Counted from the first letter of the stretch, positions 40,526-50,236 are shown. The stretch: 64,000 nucleotides of DNA from Raphanus sativus (GCF_000801105.2 NC_079518.1:13834106-13898105), one strand, 5' to 3'. Notes: generated by a model not told the origin, from the sequence alone. Translations and numbers: made by a program.

Positions 40526-42073
40526 ATGGCCCGTCGACTAAACGACGGAGATCATGGCCGTTTCACCTCCACCGCGCTCCTCTTCATCGGTCTGATCTCG
40601 TGTCTCATCGTCTACGCTGTCTTCTCTACTCTTCTCCGTCCCCAAGATCACACACTCGATTCCGCCGTCCCGTCGCGAGATCACTCCCGCGTAGATGGCG
40701 GCGGGGAGGGTGTTGCCGCGGAGTGGACAATCTTGAGCTGTGGGGTCCGGCGGTGAAGTGGGGGACGGATTTCAAGTTTAATTCGTCTGATGAATGTTGC
40801 AAGGCGTGTAAAGTTATGTGCAGCGGCGATGATGGGCCTTGCTTGTGTGATTCGTGGGTGTTTTGCGGGAGCAAAGAGGCTTGCGGGTCCAAGTTCGGAG
40901 AGGTGAGTCTGTGATCCCTTGTGATCGAATCCAACTGTGCTTTGTTTACTTACTTGAGCGTTAAGTTGTGTAAGGAAGAAGAAACTAGGTGATTTTGACT
41001 CTAATAAGTTTAATGGGTTCTGTTTCTTTTAATGTGCAGTGTTGGTTGAAGAAGCAAAAAGATGTGTTGGTGCCTGATCGACAGCAAGGTGGAGAGAAAG
41101 TGATGTGGACTTCTGGGCTTATCTTCGGACAAGGCCAGGTAGTCTATATGTCATGTCTTAATAAAAACCACTCCACGAAGTTAATAACTCTCGGATTTAC
41201 TGATTAGCTGCTTTGCTTCTGTTAGGGCATTGTTGGTTTTGAGACGGAACACGGTGTACTTCATGTCAAAGTATTTATCTTAGTTTTTAATGTCGTTTTA
41301 CTTCAAGGGAATGTTCCAGACTTGACGCTGATGCTTAACTTTTTTTGTTGCAGCTTCACCCTGAGTGCGCTCCTCACTCAGTATACTACATTCTTAGCTT
41401 GTTAACTCTGCGCCACTGCGCTGGCTGCCAGTTTTATCGGGCAGAGAATCGAGGATCACATTGGGACTCACAAGGCAATCATATAAACAATGTAAGATAC
41501 CTTTCACAAATTTGCCTGCTAAATATCAGTAATCATAACAGCTAGGATCGGTTCTCTTACTACGAATATTGATTCTTGTGTTATGATGTCATCTATTTGG
41601 TTCATTTTCCGGTTTAAACTTGTTCATACCTTATTTCTGCAAACTTTCTATGCTCTATACGAAAAGAGATTTTGCTTGTTATCAAAAGTAAGTCTCATCC
41701 TATCTCAATGTTCCTGCAGGCTCCCTATGGTCCACCATACGCCATAATTCAAGGAATACTCCAGCCCGAGGGAAACATGTTCACGCCTATCCCAACCGAG
41801 CATTGCCCGACTATAAGCCGTGGCTCTGTTGCGTGGGTCGGCTCAGGTCCAGAGTTCTTCATCAGTCTAGCAAACCACCACGAATGGAAGCAATCTTACA
41901 CTGTTTTCGGCTCTGTTTTGCCTGAAGACATGGAGGTTGCTGAGAGGATTGCCGGTTTACCAACAAGAACCGATGTCTGGAACAGCGTTAATGTCTCTGT
42001 GCTGGAGAAACCAGTGTCGTTAACCGTACGGAGAATGAAATCTGGCCAAGAACAAGAAGAAACCGGTTCGTGA
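40526..42073 (+). pseudogene. Cyclophilin-like membrane protein, 1-base frameshift
   Basis: Exons 40526-40902, 41040-41138, 41226-41270, 41354-41491 and 41720-42073 match the remembered At4g17070 protein (annotated as a peptidyl-prolyl isomerase). Order: short cytosolic start MARRLNDGDHGRF, one membrane helix (about residues 15-35), a cysteine-rich segment (CCKACKVMCSG), then a cyclophilin-like fold (GIVGFETEHGVLHVKLHPEC ... GSVAWVGSGPEFFISL). In exon 1 the frame breaks: the start reads ...VDGGGEGV and the downstream frame needs one more G near 40704-40711 to read ...GCCRG. Exon 1 is 377 bases, one short of a multiple that fits. Without that base the protein stops after 76 residues. Everything else is intact, so this is either a very recent lesion or a one-base assembly error in a G run. 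Catalytic isomerase activity for this divergent family is uncertain. Confidence 0.85.
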
Positions 42074-42639
42074 AGAACCGGACAATCTTTTTCTTATTTG
42101 ATTTGAAAGTTTAAAATATCTCCCCTTTTATTGTGCATAAAATAGAGAGACTACGGCAGAAAAAAGGCCCTAGAATTTCTTTGATTTTCTGGCCGTTTCT
42201 AAATGAAAATATATGGTTTACTTATTTTAACCTTTAATTTAATCAACTGAAGCGACTTAACCACCTTTAATAACTTAACCAGCCACCTCAAGTCAATTGT
42301 TTGGTTAATTCTATAGTCTTACCAAAGCAATAATTTCGGTTAAACCTGAACCATAAATTATATTTACACAGCTCATTTCTAACACATCGGTCAATTGATA
42401 CAACTCAAATTCATCATAAATCAAATTGTCTCATTATACTCAATATACTCCGGTTAGACATTACAAATCAAATTGTTTCAGAAATCAAGGATTTTATATG
42501 GTAAGTGGAATCATTCTGTTCTGTCATATATGGAACCGAGATCAATGATCAAAGAGTATGAACCACAATGTACAAAAGCGAGATAAGAAACTAGACAGTG
42601 GGAAAAACTTTAAAGGTTTAAAAGCTCTAATCGAACGCA

Positions 42640-42940
42640 CGCCTCAGATGTTTATTCATCCAGGAAGCACTCCTGATGAGTAGAAGTGCCAGATAGTACC
42701 CTTCACATCTAGAGAATCAGGCAGGAAGCAAAGCAGAAAGCAAGGCAGGAAAAGAACCTACTCCAGCCACATTATCTCCATCAGAACCAATACCTCCTCC
42801 TCCTCCGGTAAGAGTACCTCCTCCTCTAGTAATGTAACCTTCTCCAGCAAACCCAGAACCAATACCTCCTCCTCCTCCTCCTCCAGTAAGCACCTTCTCC
42901 AACAACACAACCAGCTCCTCCTCCAGACCCATAATCCACC
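42640..42940 (-). pseudogene. Glycine-rich protein relic
   Basis: The minus strand encodes a glycine-rich stretch (GGGGGGGIGSGFAGEGYITR, then GGGTLTGGGGGIGSDGDNVA) ending in a stop at 42717. Upstream, the glycine-rich reading (GSGGGAGCVVGEGAY) lies in a different frame, so a frameshift separates the two parts, and no convincing start is seen. The ~50 bases after the stop match the relic at 452-520 almost exactly. This is a decayed gene of a small glycine-rich family; GGA triplet runs make it prone to frameshift. Confidence 0.5.
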
Positions 42941-43144
42941 CATGAAGATCTTGTAAAAATCTTTTAAAACAGATTTGTTAGAAATTTTAAATAAATATAT
43001 TTACATTTAAAATGAAAAGATATCAAGAGATATTATGATTAATTTATTTTAAAAATTCTATATATTATTATTAGTCTTAGTAGAATACATTTAGTAAAAT
43101 TTCTAAGTGATGGTCCAATTTTAAAAATCACACATAAAAAAAGT

Positions 43145-43202
43145 CATGACTTCTGTTTTAATAGTTTAAACTAGATTTTGACCCGTCCTTAGAAGGGCGG
43201 GT
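43145..43202 (-). mobile_element. Back-to-back Helitron-type ends
   Basis: Reading the minus strand: a GC-rich hairpin (cccgcccttctaaggacggg, 43202-43183), then tcaaaat and CTAG with T following (43174-43170). This is the form of a Helitron 3' end: hairpin ~10 bases before CTRR, inserted before T. Directly after it the same strand reads ttaaactattaaaacagaag tcatgac, the form of Brassicaceae Helitron 5' ends. So one element ends where another begins. The element whose 3' end is here would extend toward higher coordinates, across the SURP pseudogene. Its 5' end was not found. Confidence 0.55.
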
Positions 43203-43442
43203 GTATTTTTATTTTATATTTTTATAGAAATTTATTTTCCATATTTTGTGCGTTTTAATATAATTTGTGTTTTATTTACATAATATTTATCTTAAATGAT
43301 TTAAAATATGTTTTAATCAATACTATTAAAATAGTTTGACCAAATCTATACTAACACTCTTGATATCCGAATTTATTATCAAACAATTTCAATAATGTTT
43401 CTCATGATTAAGAATTTTCTTATTTTGTAGGTAAAAAAAAAG

Positions 43443-44086
43443 ATGTCGAGTGATATGCAAAACAAATCTAATGAAGCTCCTGCAATGATCGAACCACGTC
43501 AAGATTGCAAACACATTGTTGAGAGAACGGCAGTTTTGGTTTCCAAAAAAGGGTTGGAGATGGAGACGAGGATTAGGAACTGTAATTTGAGTAATAAAAA
43601 ATTCAACTTCCTCAATAGCTCGGACCCTTGTCACGCTTTTTACCAGCAAAAAGCTTACTGAATACCGTGAGGCTCAAGAACCATTCCTTACCGAGTGTAA
43701 GGATCCTCCATCTAGTTTTTCTTTTGAGCCTGAACCTCCTCACTGGATCAGTCTCAAGGAACGTGCTATTTTGTAGCTCACTGAAGTTTGTTATACGCTA
43801 TGGTATGCCTTTTTTCCAGGCTTTGATGAACATAGCCACTACCAACCCTCAGTTAAGATTTATCGAGTTCAATGATCCTAGGTGCTATTATTTCACTCAG
43901 CTTGTTTCGTCTTATCCGAATAAGGCGGATGGTGCTTCTATTGAGACCCTTGTTAATGTTTTTCTCCAGCAGCTTCAGCTTCTACTGGATAAACAAGATG
44001 ATGATGATGGATTGGATATGTCTATGAGTGATTTGGATGCTGTTGTGGGTTGTGTTGATCACATGGAGGATCAAGAGTCCCTTTAA
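43443..44086 (+). pseudogene. SURP-domain (SF3A1-like) pseudogene
   Basis: Two SWAP/SURP modules are readable. The first (about 43490-43700) contains IVERTAVLVSKKGLEMETRI and the diagnostic FNFLNSSDPCHAFYQQK. The second (about 43787-43950) contains GMPFFQALMNIATTNPQLRF. SURP modules occur in the splicing factor SF3A1, and Brassicaceae have several short, mostly uncharacterised SF3A1-like paralogues. Lesions: one extra A in the run at ~43648-43652, an in-frame TAG at 43774-43776, and a further one-base shift near 43786. A natural stop closes the frame at 44086. No intron is visible across 640 bases, which fits a short paralogue or a retro-copy. The lesions make a functional product unlikely. 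Confidence 0.8.
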
Positions 44087-45252
44087 TGGGCCGCAACATC
44101 AGGAAGGAGAGCCAAAGAGACAATAGTTTGATGACTGTGTTCATCAAGGATCACCACTTCGATCATGTCTAGGCCGAACCAATCTTTGTCAATCTATGAT
44201 GCTTTTGTTCTGTGTTACACCTCTCTCTTTTGTTGTTTTTATTTTAAATAATATAGTAAATTATTTTTGTGTATAAATGTTATATTCTAAAAATAAACGA
44301 TAATGCAATACATCAAATATAAACTTGGTTTTCAAATATCAGTTGAAATTTCCATTGAATGATTTCCTATAAATTTTTGTCATCTGTCTTAACCATCTGC
44401 ATAAAATAAGAAAATTTTAATTCAAAGTTTAAGCTACACAACTAAATACTATATAATTAATTCTAAATGTTATATTTGTTTATCTGTGAAGTGGCAGTAA
44501 CATTGTGCTCTCGAAACAGTAACAACAAACCCTTGTTCCTCTCTACCCTTTAAACCAAACAAGTGAACTGGCTAACTCTGGAGTCTGGACCATCAGACAA
44601 CTGTACTCATTAACACAGCAAAGTGAAGAGAAGTTATTCAGAGGCGATTCTTGTAGCAGCACAGTAACTGCAAGAACAAAGTGATGTACGAAGAGTGTTA
44701 CTGCATGAGTCTTCTCTAAGTTTTGAGTAATAATGTTTGCAAATACGTTTCAGGTCTTTTGCAAAGGCTTTATTATATTTGTGTTCTTTCTTTTTGAAAC
44801 CCATTTGATAATGTTATTGATTGTGGTTCTGACAGAAGCAACCACTTTCCAAATAATTTCAATACCACTGTTTAATAAAACATCTCTTAACGCATACTTA
44901 TTATGGCCTATAATTTAGCAGTTAGATATAAATTTATGGCTAGAGATGGTAGACAAAGTATGGAAGAAATTTAGCTAAGAAAAAAGTAACTTAACAGTTT
45001 GCAACTAGACAAAAGAAACAAACAGAAGTCAATGCCCGAACCATACACAAAGAGCATGGTGCGTTCTTGACTCAACCTCCCACTAAATATTTTACCATTT
45101 CAAACGTACACACACAAAAACTTCAAAAACAAAAACAGAACAAGAGAGTGAAAAGTGGAGACATATAACCAGAAGAGTAATGATTTTCTTACACTCTTTG
45201 CTGGCATTGAAGGCAAAGTAAGTGCTTAATAACTTTGCGTTTAATGGTGTCC

Positions 45253-45660
45253 TCACGCAGTTGAAGGACAACTCATGGCGGTTTTAATGTGGTGGACAGT
45301 GGAACTGATGAGGTTATTAACTGTTTCATTTGACTCCATATTCAATTTCCCTGACTGCAAACTACTCACCATTATCTGAAACCCAACCGTTATCAATGAA
45401 CCACCACTTCCTCTTCCTTCAGCTTTAATTTCTGCAAGTTGATTATTCCTGTTTCCGTCTGGTAAAACAGCAAAACCAGAGGGTAAAATGGGGATGTAAG
45501 ATGTATCTTGACCACTCATTGCCATGTTCAGTGCTGGTAGATCCACTGGAGTGTAGACCACAAGCGAGGCTGATGAATCTACGCAGCTTTCTTGAAGAAT
45601 CAGCATGTTGTTTTTGATGATGACATGATGCATTGAACCCCTAATGAAAAACAGATACAA
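45253..45660 (-). pseudogene. HD-Zip class IV C-terminal fragment
   Basis: The minus strand encodes the last part of a class IV homeodomain-leucine zipper protein: NNMLILQESCVDSSASLVVY, then TPVDLPALNMAMSGQDTSYI, then LPSGFAVLPDG, and a C-terminus of the form SNETVNNLISSTVHHIKTA. These match the conserved end of the ANL2/PDF2/HDG family that follows the START domain. The homeodomain, zipper and START parts are absent: just upstream (45703 onward) the sequence is a copy of the cyclophilin-like gene instead. So this is a captured or translocated 3' exon, not a gene. The intact parent is not in the window. Confidence 0.85.
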
Positions 45661-45702
45661 ATTTAACTATCAATAATCTCAAGAACCGATCATATGTGTA
45701 AA

Positions 45703-46334
45703 AGCAAACCACCACGAATGGAAGCAATCTTACACTGTTTTCGGCTCTGTTTTGCCTGAAGACATGGAGGTTGCTGAGAGGATTGCCGGTTTACCAACAA
45801 GAACCGATGTCTGGAACAGCGTTAATGTCTCTGTGCTGGAGAAACCAGTGTCGGTTCGTTAACCGTACAGAGAATGAAATCTGGCCAAGAACAGAAGAAA
45901 CCGGTTCGTGAAGAACCGGGACAATCTCTGTGGAAGTTCTCTTGGTCTAATGGTTTGACTAAGGGTTTAATTGCTTCTACACCCGGAGATCTGGGATTCA
46001 AACCCAGAAAAGACTAAATTATGCAGATTATGGAAAAAAATGTTACAAGAGATTTTCAGCTTGGTGCAAGACGTACCATAGAACATGGATCTCATAGGAC
46101 GGCTCAGAGTGGTGCAGTCAGACGTGTATTCTCACAGTTTGATAGATTTGTCGGCTGTAGAATGTCTTTGTAATATTCTCATTGCTGTAATATCATAATT
46201 AATCGCTAATAATCGATTTCACACGTTCGAAAAAAAATATTGTGCATAAAATAGAGAGACTACGGCAGAAAAAAGGCCCTAGAATTTCTTTGATTTTCTG
46301 GCCGTTTCTAAATGAAAATATATGGTTTACTTAT
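45703..46334 (+). pseudogene. Partial copy of the cyclophilin-like gene 3' end
   Basis: 45703-45927 repeats 41869-42090 (the last 204 coding bases plus stop region) and 46239-46334 repeats 42130-42225 (3' flank). Differences include a 5-base insertion (gtgtcggttcgttaacc versus gtgtcgttaacc), a one-base deletion in the caagaag stretch and a few substitutions. The ~40 bases between the two blocks are replaced by a SINE-like element. The copy has no upstream exons and cannot make the protein. Confidence 0.93.
45928..46238 (+). mobile_element. tRNA-derived SINE-like element
   Basis: A polymerase III A box (tggtctaatgg, 45943-45953) is followed 41 bases later by a B box (gattcaaaccc, 45995-46005). 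The unit ends in an A run (46230-46237). Length ~310 bases fits plant tRNA-derived SINEs such as the RathE and Brassica BoS/S1 families. It lies inside the copied 3' flank of the cyclophilin-like gene; ~40 bases of the original are missing at the insertion point and no target duplication is evident, so the insertion was not a simple one or was later trimmed. Confidence 0.7.
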
Positions 46335-46668
46335 ATTTCCAAAATCGAAAAACTACTAAACCGGATCCAACCAAACTAACTAATTCTCAAGTAAAAAGTT
46401 GAATAAGCTAAGAGAAAACCAAATAAAACCAAACCGTTGGTATATACTGAACCGGTAAATAAAGTCTGTTATACGTATACGGCGGCGGTGGAGAAGGTGC
46501 GTCGGGTGCGCACACGTCATCACTCCGCGGCGCACTTTAGCACAACTCTCAAACCGGCCACCTCCTCTCCCAACTTTCCTAACCTACGCCTCTCTTCCGC
46601 CTCCTTTATCATCCTTACCTTAACCCACCGCTCTTTCTCCTAAACCTAATTTCTTCTTTCCCGCCGCC

Positions 46669-47835
46669 ATGTCAACCCCCGATAACGAATCTCCCGTCGC
46701 CACCGCCACCGATCCTTCAACCGCCGTCACCGTCGCGACCGCCACGACCAGGAGAGTCCCTCCTCCGTGCTGGACCGACGAGGAGACCGCCGCGCTCGTC
46801 GACGCCTACAAAGACAAGTGGTTCGCCCTCCGCCGCGGGAACCTCCGCGCGGCCGACTGGGACGACGTCGCCGCGTCGCTGCCTACACTCGGAGGTCCGG
46901 CGAAAACGCCCATCCAGTGCCGGCACAAGATCGAGAAGCTCCGGAAACGTTACCGCGGCGAGAAGCAGCGGTGTCTCAACAAACCGCCAGGCAAGTTCTC
47001 TTCCTCGTGGGACTTGTTCCCTGTTCTGGACGCTATGGAGTTCGCGTCGGTGGCTTCCCCCGCCGCCGCCGAACCGTACGATCACGATGTGGATCACGAG
47101 GAGGACGAGGGGAACGGTGTGGGTGGATTTAGGGTTAGATCGAAGAGATCCTTGATGAGTACGCCACGAGAGGGGTTTGGGGTTAGATCTAGGGTTAAGA
47201 GTCAGATGAAAATGTACGGTGGTGGTTTCGATTCAGATCATGATTCAGGAGGTGGTTTTGGATTGAAAAGGAGATACAATGGACATCCAAAGGTTAATCC
47301 TGGGTTTGATGCTGATTCCGATGATGAGATTTTGTTAGCTCCGAAGGCTACTAGGCTTAGGGGTTCTCATCACGGTGGCGCTGGGTTTCCGTTGAAGTCG
47401 TATGGTGATCGGAGTTTCGCTTCTCATGGGTTTAAAGCCAAGAACTTCAGTAGCAATTATGATGACGAGTTTGATGATGAGAGGGAAGGATTGAAACCGA
47501 GGATCCACAACTCTAGGAGCTCTTCGCGAGTCAACGGTTATAGCTATCCACGTGTCTCCAACGGATATGGATCGTCTTCTAGGTTGAAGCAGGAGCCGAT
47601 GAATGAGCCTGACCCGATTGATGAAGTTGTGTCCTCGGTGAAGATGTTGACGGAGATGTTTGTGAGGGTGGAGAAGTCGAAGATGGAGATGATGAGGGAG
47701 ATGGAGAAGACGAGGATGGAGATGGAGCTGAAGCATTGCCAGATGATGCTCGAGTCGCAGCAGCAGATCATAGGTGCGTTTATGGAAGCGTTGAGTGAGA
47801 AAAAGAGCACAAACACAAGGAGGACGGTGTCGTAG
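46669..47835 (+). CDS. Trihelix transcription factor, SIP1-like
   Basis: An uninterrupted frame of 388 residues. The trihelix DNA-binding domain (about residues 32-125) begins PPCWTDEETAALVDAYKDKW and has the three spaced tryptophans of the family plus the basic helix IQCRHKIEKLRKRYRGEKQR. An acidic stretch (about 139-148) and an Arg/Gly/Ser-rich linker follow. A C-terminal coiled coil with many Met/Glu (about residues 325-375) matches the dimerising helix of the SIP1 clade. GT-like trihelix proteins bind GT elements and regulate light, stress and seed genes. The 5' half is notably GC-rich compared with its surroundings. Single-exon structure is normal for this clade. I cannot name the exact orthologue; I do not recall a trihelix gene at the matching Arabidopsis position. 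Confidence 0.9.
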   Translation: MSTPDNESPVATATDPSTAVTVATATTRRVPPPCWTDEETAALVDAYKDKWFALRRGNLRAADWDDVAASLPTLGGPAKTPIQCRHKIEKLRKRYRGEKQRCLNKPPGKFSSSWDLFPVLDAMEFASVASPAAAEPYDHDVDHEEDEGNGVGGFRVRSKRSLMSTPREGFGVRSRVKSQMKMYGGGFDSDHDSGGGFGLKRRYNGHPKVNPGFDADSDDEILLAPKATRLRGSHHGGAGFPLKSYGDRSFASHGFKAKNFSSNYDDEFDDEREGLKPRIHNSRSSSRVNGYSYPRVSNGYGSSSRLKQEPMNEPDPIDEVVSSVKMLTEMFVRVEKSKMEMMREMEKTRMEMELKHCQMMLESQQQIIGAFMEALSEKKSTNTRRTVS

Positions 47836-48051
47836 TTATTAACGGTCAAATAGCTTTTTGAGTGTAGTAATCCAAGTGTCCTCTTCGAGAAAGAACAAAA
47901 ATGGCAGTAAAATTTTATGCCAGTAATGACACTTGAGGTTTTTAGTTGTTGCAATATTTTATAATTTGTTAAAAGATAACATTTCTGTTTGATCCTATGA
48001 TAACAATGTCCTCTCTTTTCTTTTTTGAACATTATGAAAACAATGTCTTTT

Positions 48052-48363
48052 TTTTTTCCTTTAAATTTCGTTTTTATTCAAGAAAGATAAAAATTACAAC
48101 TAAAAAAAAAATAACCCAGAGTATTAAAGAGCAAAACTAAGACAAGAGACCATCTATAGGAGTAAAAACAAGAAACCATGAGTCAAGGAAAGAGGCTGAA
48201 CCAAGTGGAGAGTAGTGAAACTTCTGTTGGTCAGTTTCGTTGTAACCGGGAGAGGATAGAGAGCTTAGCTCGGATAATTAGTTTGATCTCCGCCACTAAA
48301 GAAGAGACTGGACGAGTAGCATTCGAGTGAATTCTCACGTTCCTCTCCTTCCATTTGTTTGAT
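48052..48363 (-). mobile_element. 5'-truncated LINE with target duplication
   Basis: On the plus strand the element begins with a T run (48048-48057) and ends before 48364. The 13-base string aacaatgtctttt occurs on both sides (~48039-48051 and 48364-48376). Read on the minus strand, the 3' end is ttatctttcttgaataaaaa cgaaattt followed by poly(A), typical of plant L1-type LINE 3' ends. The ~310-base body is too short for reverse transcriptase, so it is a 5'-truncated insertion. Confidence 0.8.
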
Positions 48364-48472
48364 AACAATGTCTTTTGAACGAAAGTTTGAGATCAAATCT
48401 GAAATTTTATAACGCCAGCCGCACTTGTCGCAGTGCGGTCTAGAAGGATAGATATATGTCATGTTTTAAAAC

Positions 48473-48540
48473 TATAACTAGGTGTTTTTTTGTAACTTAA
48501 CTATAACTAGGTGTTTGTAAACTATAACTAGGTGTTTGTC
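48473..48540. repeat. Triple tandem repeat, ~22 bp
   Basis: The unit aactataactaggtgtttgt occurs three times in a row, with a small insertion (ttttttgtaactt) in the first copy. On the minus strand each unit contains CTAGT, the dinucleotide-adjacent end motif of Helitrons, but no GC hairpin precedes it. Confidence 0.8.
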
Positions 48541-49139
48541 CTTGATTTCTTTGAGATTGATATTACATGAAGAAATATGTATGTTATTTACAATATTATA
48601 ACTATTGAATAATAGTTACAATTATTAAAGTTTAACTTTTACTTTTTAGAAGAGCTGTGAAATTTAAGATAATTTAATAATATAAATCTAGGTCACTAAT
48701 ATTTTTTACATGAAATCAATATTATAATTGGTTCAGATAATTGATTGTACAATTAGTTTTCATTTTATTTTAATTGGTGAAAAGTGTAAATGTTAATTTT
48801 CACAGGAAAAATAAGAAAATAATTTTTTATTTGTAACTCTAAGATGAGGATCATATATTTTTGTAAATCTAGCATCAAATTTGGTGATTCGTTTAACTTA
48901 TGTTTTTTCATTTGTTTGATTATTTTACATATATTTTAAATTTAACAAACATTTAATTGTTCTTTTATGTGTGTTTTTAAAATATTTTTCAAAAACAAAA
49001 GTTTTGGTTATGATTAAAAATAATAAAAATTTATTTCAGATTTATTAAAATCCAAAACTGCAAATAATTGATTGTAGAATCACTTTTCATTTTGGGATTT
49101 CATTTTACCACTGATAAAAAAATCTAAAATCATTAACTA

Positions 49140-50236
49140 TTGAAATTGTAACAATATTTAAGCTTTCAGTTATTAACAACATGCAACCAGAAATCTCTTA
49201 AATATTTTATTTTTTTAATATATAATAAAAAGTGTGACATAATTTTATATGATTTACAAATACTTATAAATATACATTTTTACAATTATAAATACATTTA
49301 TAAAAATTTACAAACAATTATTTATAAATTTTATAAGTGTTTGTGGTTCAACTTGTTTACAAATCTTTAATTAGATGACTTAATAATACAATCCATCATT
49401 ACAAAAAGATTTTGTACTTCAATCTAAATTTGAAGATAGTTGATTTTATAATTAATTTTTATTTTAGAATCGGTAAAAAATAAATCAAATCTAAAATCCC
49501 ATCAAAACTATAATAATCTTTAAAATTTCACCTGTACTCATAGTAACCAAAAGTCACTTAAAATGACTTTGGTTTAATATATAATAATAAGTGGAAATAA
49601 TCATTATGATTTAAATAATTACCATAGCTACACATTTATACAATAATAAATAGATTTAGAAGAATTTACAAATGATTTTATTGCATTTTTATAAGTGTTA
49701 TAAATTAATTTATAAACCTTTATAACAATTAAATAAAAGTCTTATAAATGATATGTGAACTCTACTAAAATGACTTTGTAAGCTAGAATAAAAAATGATC
49801 TTAAATCATTTCAAAATATATATAAACGATTTAGAAACCATGTGCGGAATTTAAAAGCATAAAAAGTTCTAATAATGCATTACATAGAAATATAATTCTT
49901 TGTATAAAAGTATACAACCATTATATTTATTTTTATAAAAAATATATTAGTATTTTTACATAATTATTAATAAAGATTAATAAAATAAACAAATTGATGA
50001 CATATTATATATTCTTTCTAAAATTCTACAATTAGTTACCATAAACCATTATTTGTAATATTACATGTATTATATGGTAACTTGTACTAATGAGTTCCAT
50101 AGTTTTTTAGATCCGAATAAAATAAATAACTAATAAAAATTATTAATCAATCAAATTATACAATTTTTTGAAACTTCACCTATGAGCGACACATAAGCAA
50201 AAGTCACTTAAGTGACTTCTCAATTAATATATAAGA
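49140..50236 (-). mobile_element. Degenerate Helitron-type repeats
   Basis: Three diverged copies of one motif recur near 49175-49235, 49535-49600 and 50178-50236: an AACC/AGC stretch, aaagtcactta, tgactt, then tttaatatata. The last is best preserved: palindrome aagtcacttaagtgactt, then ctcaattaatatataagagga. Read on the minus strand this becomes tcctcttatatattaattga gaagtcac, the usual form of Brassicaceae Helitron 5' ends. The stretch is extremely AT-rich with no coding sequence; a non-autonomous, decayed Helitron cluster is the best reading. Confidence 0.5.

Larger units (their letters stand above)
42074..46668. other. Mosaic insertion region
   Basis: About 4.6 kb between the cyclophilin-like gene and the trihelix gene. 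It holds, in order, a glycine-rich relic (-), Helitron-type ends, a SURP-domain pseudogene (+), an HD-Zip IV fragment (-), a partial copy of the cyclophilin-like gene end (+) interrupted by a SINE, and the trihelix promoter. Each part is listed separately. 44100-45240 has no other recognisable feature; its last part is probably 3' flank carried along with the HD-Zip fragment. Confidence 0.7.

Noticed and set aside
43183..43202. GC-rich hairpin as a transcription terminator
   Set aside because: Such terminators are bacterial; in this context the hairpin with CTAG fits a Helitron end better.
46717..47097. Long glycine/arginine-rich frame on the minus strand and a second plus-strand frame over the trihelix gene
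   Set aside because: Both are shadows of the GC-rich 5' half of the trihelix gene; only the 388-residue frame has a recognised domain.
48473..48540. Spaced short repeats that might suggest a CRISPR-like array
   Set aside because: The units are nearly contiguous, there are only three, and this is plant nuclear DNA.
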